Shown here: positions 50,873 to 52,993 of the stretch, piece after piece
How positions within the stretch are numbered: position 1 is the stretch's first letter
Layout: each line of letters opens with the position of its first letter
Source: an uncultured Peptococcaceae bacterium
Lineage (GTDB): Bacteria; Bacillota; Limnochordia; Darwinibacteriales; Darwinibacteriaceae
Direction: 5' to 3'
DNA length: 52,993 bases
Assembly (NCBI GenBank): GCA_937988745.1
Contig: CALKAR010000083.1
Coordinates: 1-52,993 of the forward strand
Position numbers and translations under genes: made by a program
Notes under the pieces: generated by a model
Seen by the model: the letters and a program-made list of their open reading frames with translations, nothing else
The model's database searches: none
What the model was told of the DNA's origin: nothing

Positions 50873-51961
50873 TTGAGCGGTATTCCTGTTACTGAGTATA
50901 GGCGTGGCGAACCCTTATTCGTAAAAGGACACCCGGCACGGGAAATGTATTTTATTGTTACAGGTACCGTAGAGATTATCGACGGGAGCAGAATCGAGAG
51001 GTTGAGTACAGGCGGTGTCGTGGGAGCCGTGGAATTTCTCCGGCAGATTCCCTACCGCACCTCAGCTCTGTGTGCCACAAAGACCAGCGTAATTGCGCTC
51101 AATGACGACAACCTTGTTGAATTTCTGCAGAGCCAGCCTCAATTAGGGGTTATTCTGATCAAGTCGGTGGCAACTCAGGTTCCTAATGATGTTGAAGGGG
51201 AAAATGCAGTTCAGCAAGAGCCTAAACAGCAGCTGCCTAAAGAATTGATGGATCTCCTCCCTGCTGGGCATCCTACTTCTGAAGAGCAACGCCCTGTAAG
51301 TGACGAGGAGTTCTTGTATGCGAAGGCGGTAGAGTGTCCTGTCTGCAGTACAGCTTTCTCGGTGCTGAGTATCCGCGAATCGCGGCTTATAACCAAGGAG
51401 GTTTGTCCGGACTTTCGGATTATTAATGAGAACTTCGAGCCGCTGTGGTACCATGTCTGGGTTTGTCCATCGTGTCTTTACGCCCAGTCATCCAACCAAT
51501 TCGAGAAGATCCGCAGCACCGCAGCGGGGAAGATCCGTGGTCTGCAGCAGCGGTATCCACTCAGGGGGACGTTCCAATTTTCTTCATCCCGCACTTTGAC
51601 GGAAGTCTTTCTCTCCTATTTCCTCATGCTGAGAACTCTGGAGATGATGGATGCACCGCCGGTGCAGTATGGCAACACTTGGCTGCGGCTCTTGTGGCTG
51701 TATGAGGACCTAGGAGAAAGAAATTGGGCAAAGCAGGCAGCGGAGAAGGCGTTGAAGTACTTCGAAGAGGCCATCATGTCTGGTGTGCGCAGTGAGGCTG
51801 AAGACCAGCGGCTGTTTATCATTATGGCAGAACTCTGTCTCAGGCTGGACAAGCCCAATGACTCTATGCGCTATCTGCGCGAAGTTGTCGGCATGCGGGG
51901 AGGCAATGAACGCTACAAGAGACAGGCGTCAGACCGCATCCAAGATCTGCGCAGTAGTTGA
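50873..51961 (+). CDS. Cyclic nucleotide-binding domain fused to DUF2225
   Basis: 362 residues. N-terminal cNMP-binding-like beta barrel (about 1-110; GEPLFVKGHPAREMYFIVTGTVEI) without the usual PBC arginine consensus, a linker, then DUF2225 (about 145-360) with CPVC, CPDF and CPSC cysteine pairs likely binding zinc, and a C-terminal helical TPR-like part. No HTH is visible, so it is not a CRP-type transcription factor. TTG 50873 follows GGGAATGAG. Function unknown. Confidence 0.78.
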   Translation: MSGIPVTEYRRGEPLFVKGHPAREMYFIVTGTVEIIDGSRIERLSTGGVVGAVEFLRQIPYRTSALCATKTSVIALNDDNLVEFLQSQPQLGVILIKSVATQVPNDVEGENAVQQEPKQQLPKELMDLLPAGHPTSEEQRPVSDEEFLYAKAVECPVCSTAFSVLSIRESRLITKEVCPDFRIINENFEPLWYHVWVCPSCLYAQSSNQFEKIRSTAAGKIRGLQQRYPLRGTFQFSSSRTLTEVFLSYFLMLRTLEMMDAPPVQYGNTWLRLLWLYEDLGERNWAKQAAEKALKYFEEAIMSGVRSEAEDQRLFIIMAELCLRLDKPNDSMRYLREVVGMRGGNERYKRQASDRIQDLRSS

Positions 51962-51977
51962 GCCCAGAAATAGATCG

Positions 51978-52006
51978 TTGTACTGTTTTTAACCGTGTGA
52001 TATAAT
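51978..52006 (+). promoter_or_regulatory. Promoter of tRNA-Arg(CCU)
   Basis: TTGTAC (51978-51983), 17 bp, TATAAT (52001-52006), 12 bp before the tRNA. Confidence 0.8.
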
Positions 52007-52018
52007 AATGTGTAAACT

Positions 52019-52094
52019 GGCCCCGTAGCTCAGGGGATAGAGCAGTGGTTTCCTAAACCATGTGTCGCAGGTTCGATTCCTGCCGGGGCCGCCA
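52019..52094 (+). tRNA. tRNA-Arg (anticodon CCT)
   Basis: 76 nt with encoded CCA. Acceptor GGCCCCG pairs with CGGGGCC (52084-52090), discriminator G, anticodon loop TTCCTAA, T-arm GGTTCGATTCC. It reads AGG codons. Confidence 0.96.
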
Positions 52095-52098
52095 TAAG

Positions 52099-52133
52099 AA
52101 ACTGACACACTGTGTAGACAGGTGTCAGTTTTT
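52099..52133 (+). terminator. Terminator after tRNA-Arg(CCU)
   Basis: AAACTGACAC pairs with GTGTCAGTTT around a 13 nt loop, followed by TT. The A/T ends make it possibly bidirectional. Confidence 0.85.
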
Positions 52134-52231
52134 CTTTTCTTCTTGATACTTTACGTGGTACAATTTCTCTAGAAGATAATCGATTATTTTACGTTATTGA
52201 CCCGCAGAATATGCTAGCTGAGGGGACGCCT

Positions 52232-52966
52232 ATGGACCGACGCGAGGAACGCTACGGAATATCATTGTGGGGAGAATTTACAGACAAGTCTCTCGAAGGT
52301 GAATTTTTAGCAGAAAGTCTAGGTTCTGCAAAGAGGAATACAGCGTATATTGCCCTTGTTTTTGGGGTCGTATTAGGTCTCTTTCTTGTAAACAGCATCC
52401 TTGCTGAGTGGGGAACCGAGCTGCTTGCCGGGGTTGCTGCAGTCAGGCTGATATTCATCATCGTGTCAGCAATAGTGTATTTTGCCGTCCGCAGGATAAC
52501 GAAACATCAGCACCTTGTCTATCTGATAACCTTCTATCAAGCTATGATGGCATTAACGTACCTGCTTACGCTGAAGTACTATGAATCGCTCGATTACTTC
52601 AGCATCCTAGCTCTAATGGTGATAACTCTGGCTATGTATCTCCTGCCTAACCGGATTGTTTTTTCGCAAATCGTTTCAGTAGTATTTGCCATCCTTTTCT
52701 TCATGTACCCAATCCACAAAATAAATAGTCTTCAGATTCATGAGTTTCACAGGATAATTGCCTACCAGGCCATACTGCTGATTTACTGCAACATTAACTA
52801 CTGCTGGGCTGAAGCGTACAAGCGAAAGACGTTTAAAGCCAATCGAGAACTGCTCGAAATGTCAACCAAAGATCCTCTGACAGGCGTCTATAACCGCAAG
52901 AAGTTTGATGACGCAGTAGATCATTGGATCCGGTTTGACCCCCAACTTTGGAGAATATCTGCTTAA
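52232..52966 (+). pseudogene. Membrane GGDEF protein, stops inside the catalytic domain
   Basis: 244 residues: about six membrane helices (45-205), then a GGDEF entry motif STKDPLTGVYNRKKFDDAVDHW (shown in part), after which the frame runs RFDPQLW and stops at 52966. The GGDEF signature itself is never reached. A run of five Cs at 52937-52941 lies just before the break; shifting frame there stays open to the window end. It may be a frameshifted gene, a sequencing error, or a truncated protein; the window ends too soon to decide. ATG 52232 follows AGGGG by 6 bases. Confidence 0.6.
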
Positions 52967-52993
52967 TGTTCCAACTATCACATGATTGCTCTT

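Overview
This 53 kb window looks like chromosomal DNA from an anaerobic or microaerophilic member of the Bacillota (Firmicutes). The evidence is direct: two T-box leaders (serS, leuS), a c-di-AMP (ydaO/yuaA-type) riboswitch, AGGAGG-type ribosome binding sites, frequent TTG/GTG starts, sigma-A-like promoters mostly with 17 bp spacers, and Bacillota families (YlbF, DUF2619/YqhV, DUF1540, a YheH/YheI-type ABC pair). Rubrerythrin and a 2-oxoacid:ferredoxin oxidoreductase point to anaerobic metabolism (inference). I cannot name genus or species. I see no rRNA, IS element, transposase, integrase, prophage or CRISPR array.

Layout. 1-9.5 kb: a truncated Gfo/Idh/MocA gene on the minus strand, then a housekeeping run ychF-ylbF-nfo-asnS, a small antisense DUF2619 gene, glyA, an MFS transporter, T-box-serS and tRNA-Ser(UGA). 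9-16 kb: a NusG-II-like protein, a PhoP/PhoR-type two-component system, ribokinase and adenosine deaminase (nucleoside salvage), tRNA-Ser(GCU), tRNA-Arg(ACG), an APH-fold kinase and a membrane protein. 16.2-19.1 kb: a large secreted protein with two esterase domains, behind a promoter carrying two copies of a palindromic operator 52 bp apart.

19.1-27.2 kb is the accessory region and the best candidate for an undescribed system: a two-module CbxX/SpoVK-like AAA+ protein (+), a convergent operon of an McrB-like coiled-coil AAA+ protein and a DUF2357/PD-(D/E)XK nuclease with C-terminal zinc ribbons (-), and a divergent 714-residue DUF3800-helical-repeat protein (+). I read this as a McrBC-related nucleic-acid defence module with two possible extra components.

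27.2-33 kb: stress and redox genes (DsrE, a CatE-like glyoxalase-fold protein, a peroxiredoxin with a Fur-family-type operator, an azoreductase), an acetyltransferase, and a c-di-AMP riboswitch controlling a CPA2 antiporter followed by a PII-like protein. 33-45 kb: a heterodimeric ABC exporter with one degenerate ATP site, a PAS-GGDEF-HD-GYP protein, an operon of AAC(3)-like, epimerase, HD hydrolase and secreted alpha/beta hydrolase genes, and leuS with its T-box. 45-53 kb: a sialidase-fold protein, a putative nuclease-wHTH protein ending next to three DnaA-box-like 9-mers, rubrerythrin, korAB, a cNMP-DUF2225 fusion, tRNA-Arg(CCU) and a membrane GGDEF protein that stops inside its catalytic domain.

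The gene content (ychF, serS, tRNA-Ser, a WalRK/PhoPR-like pair) resembles genes found near oriC in Bacillus, but dnaA, dnaN and gyrAB are absent, so a position near the origin is only a suggestion.
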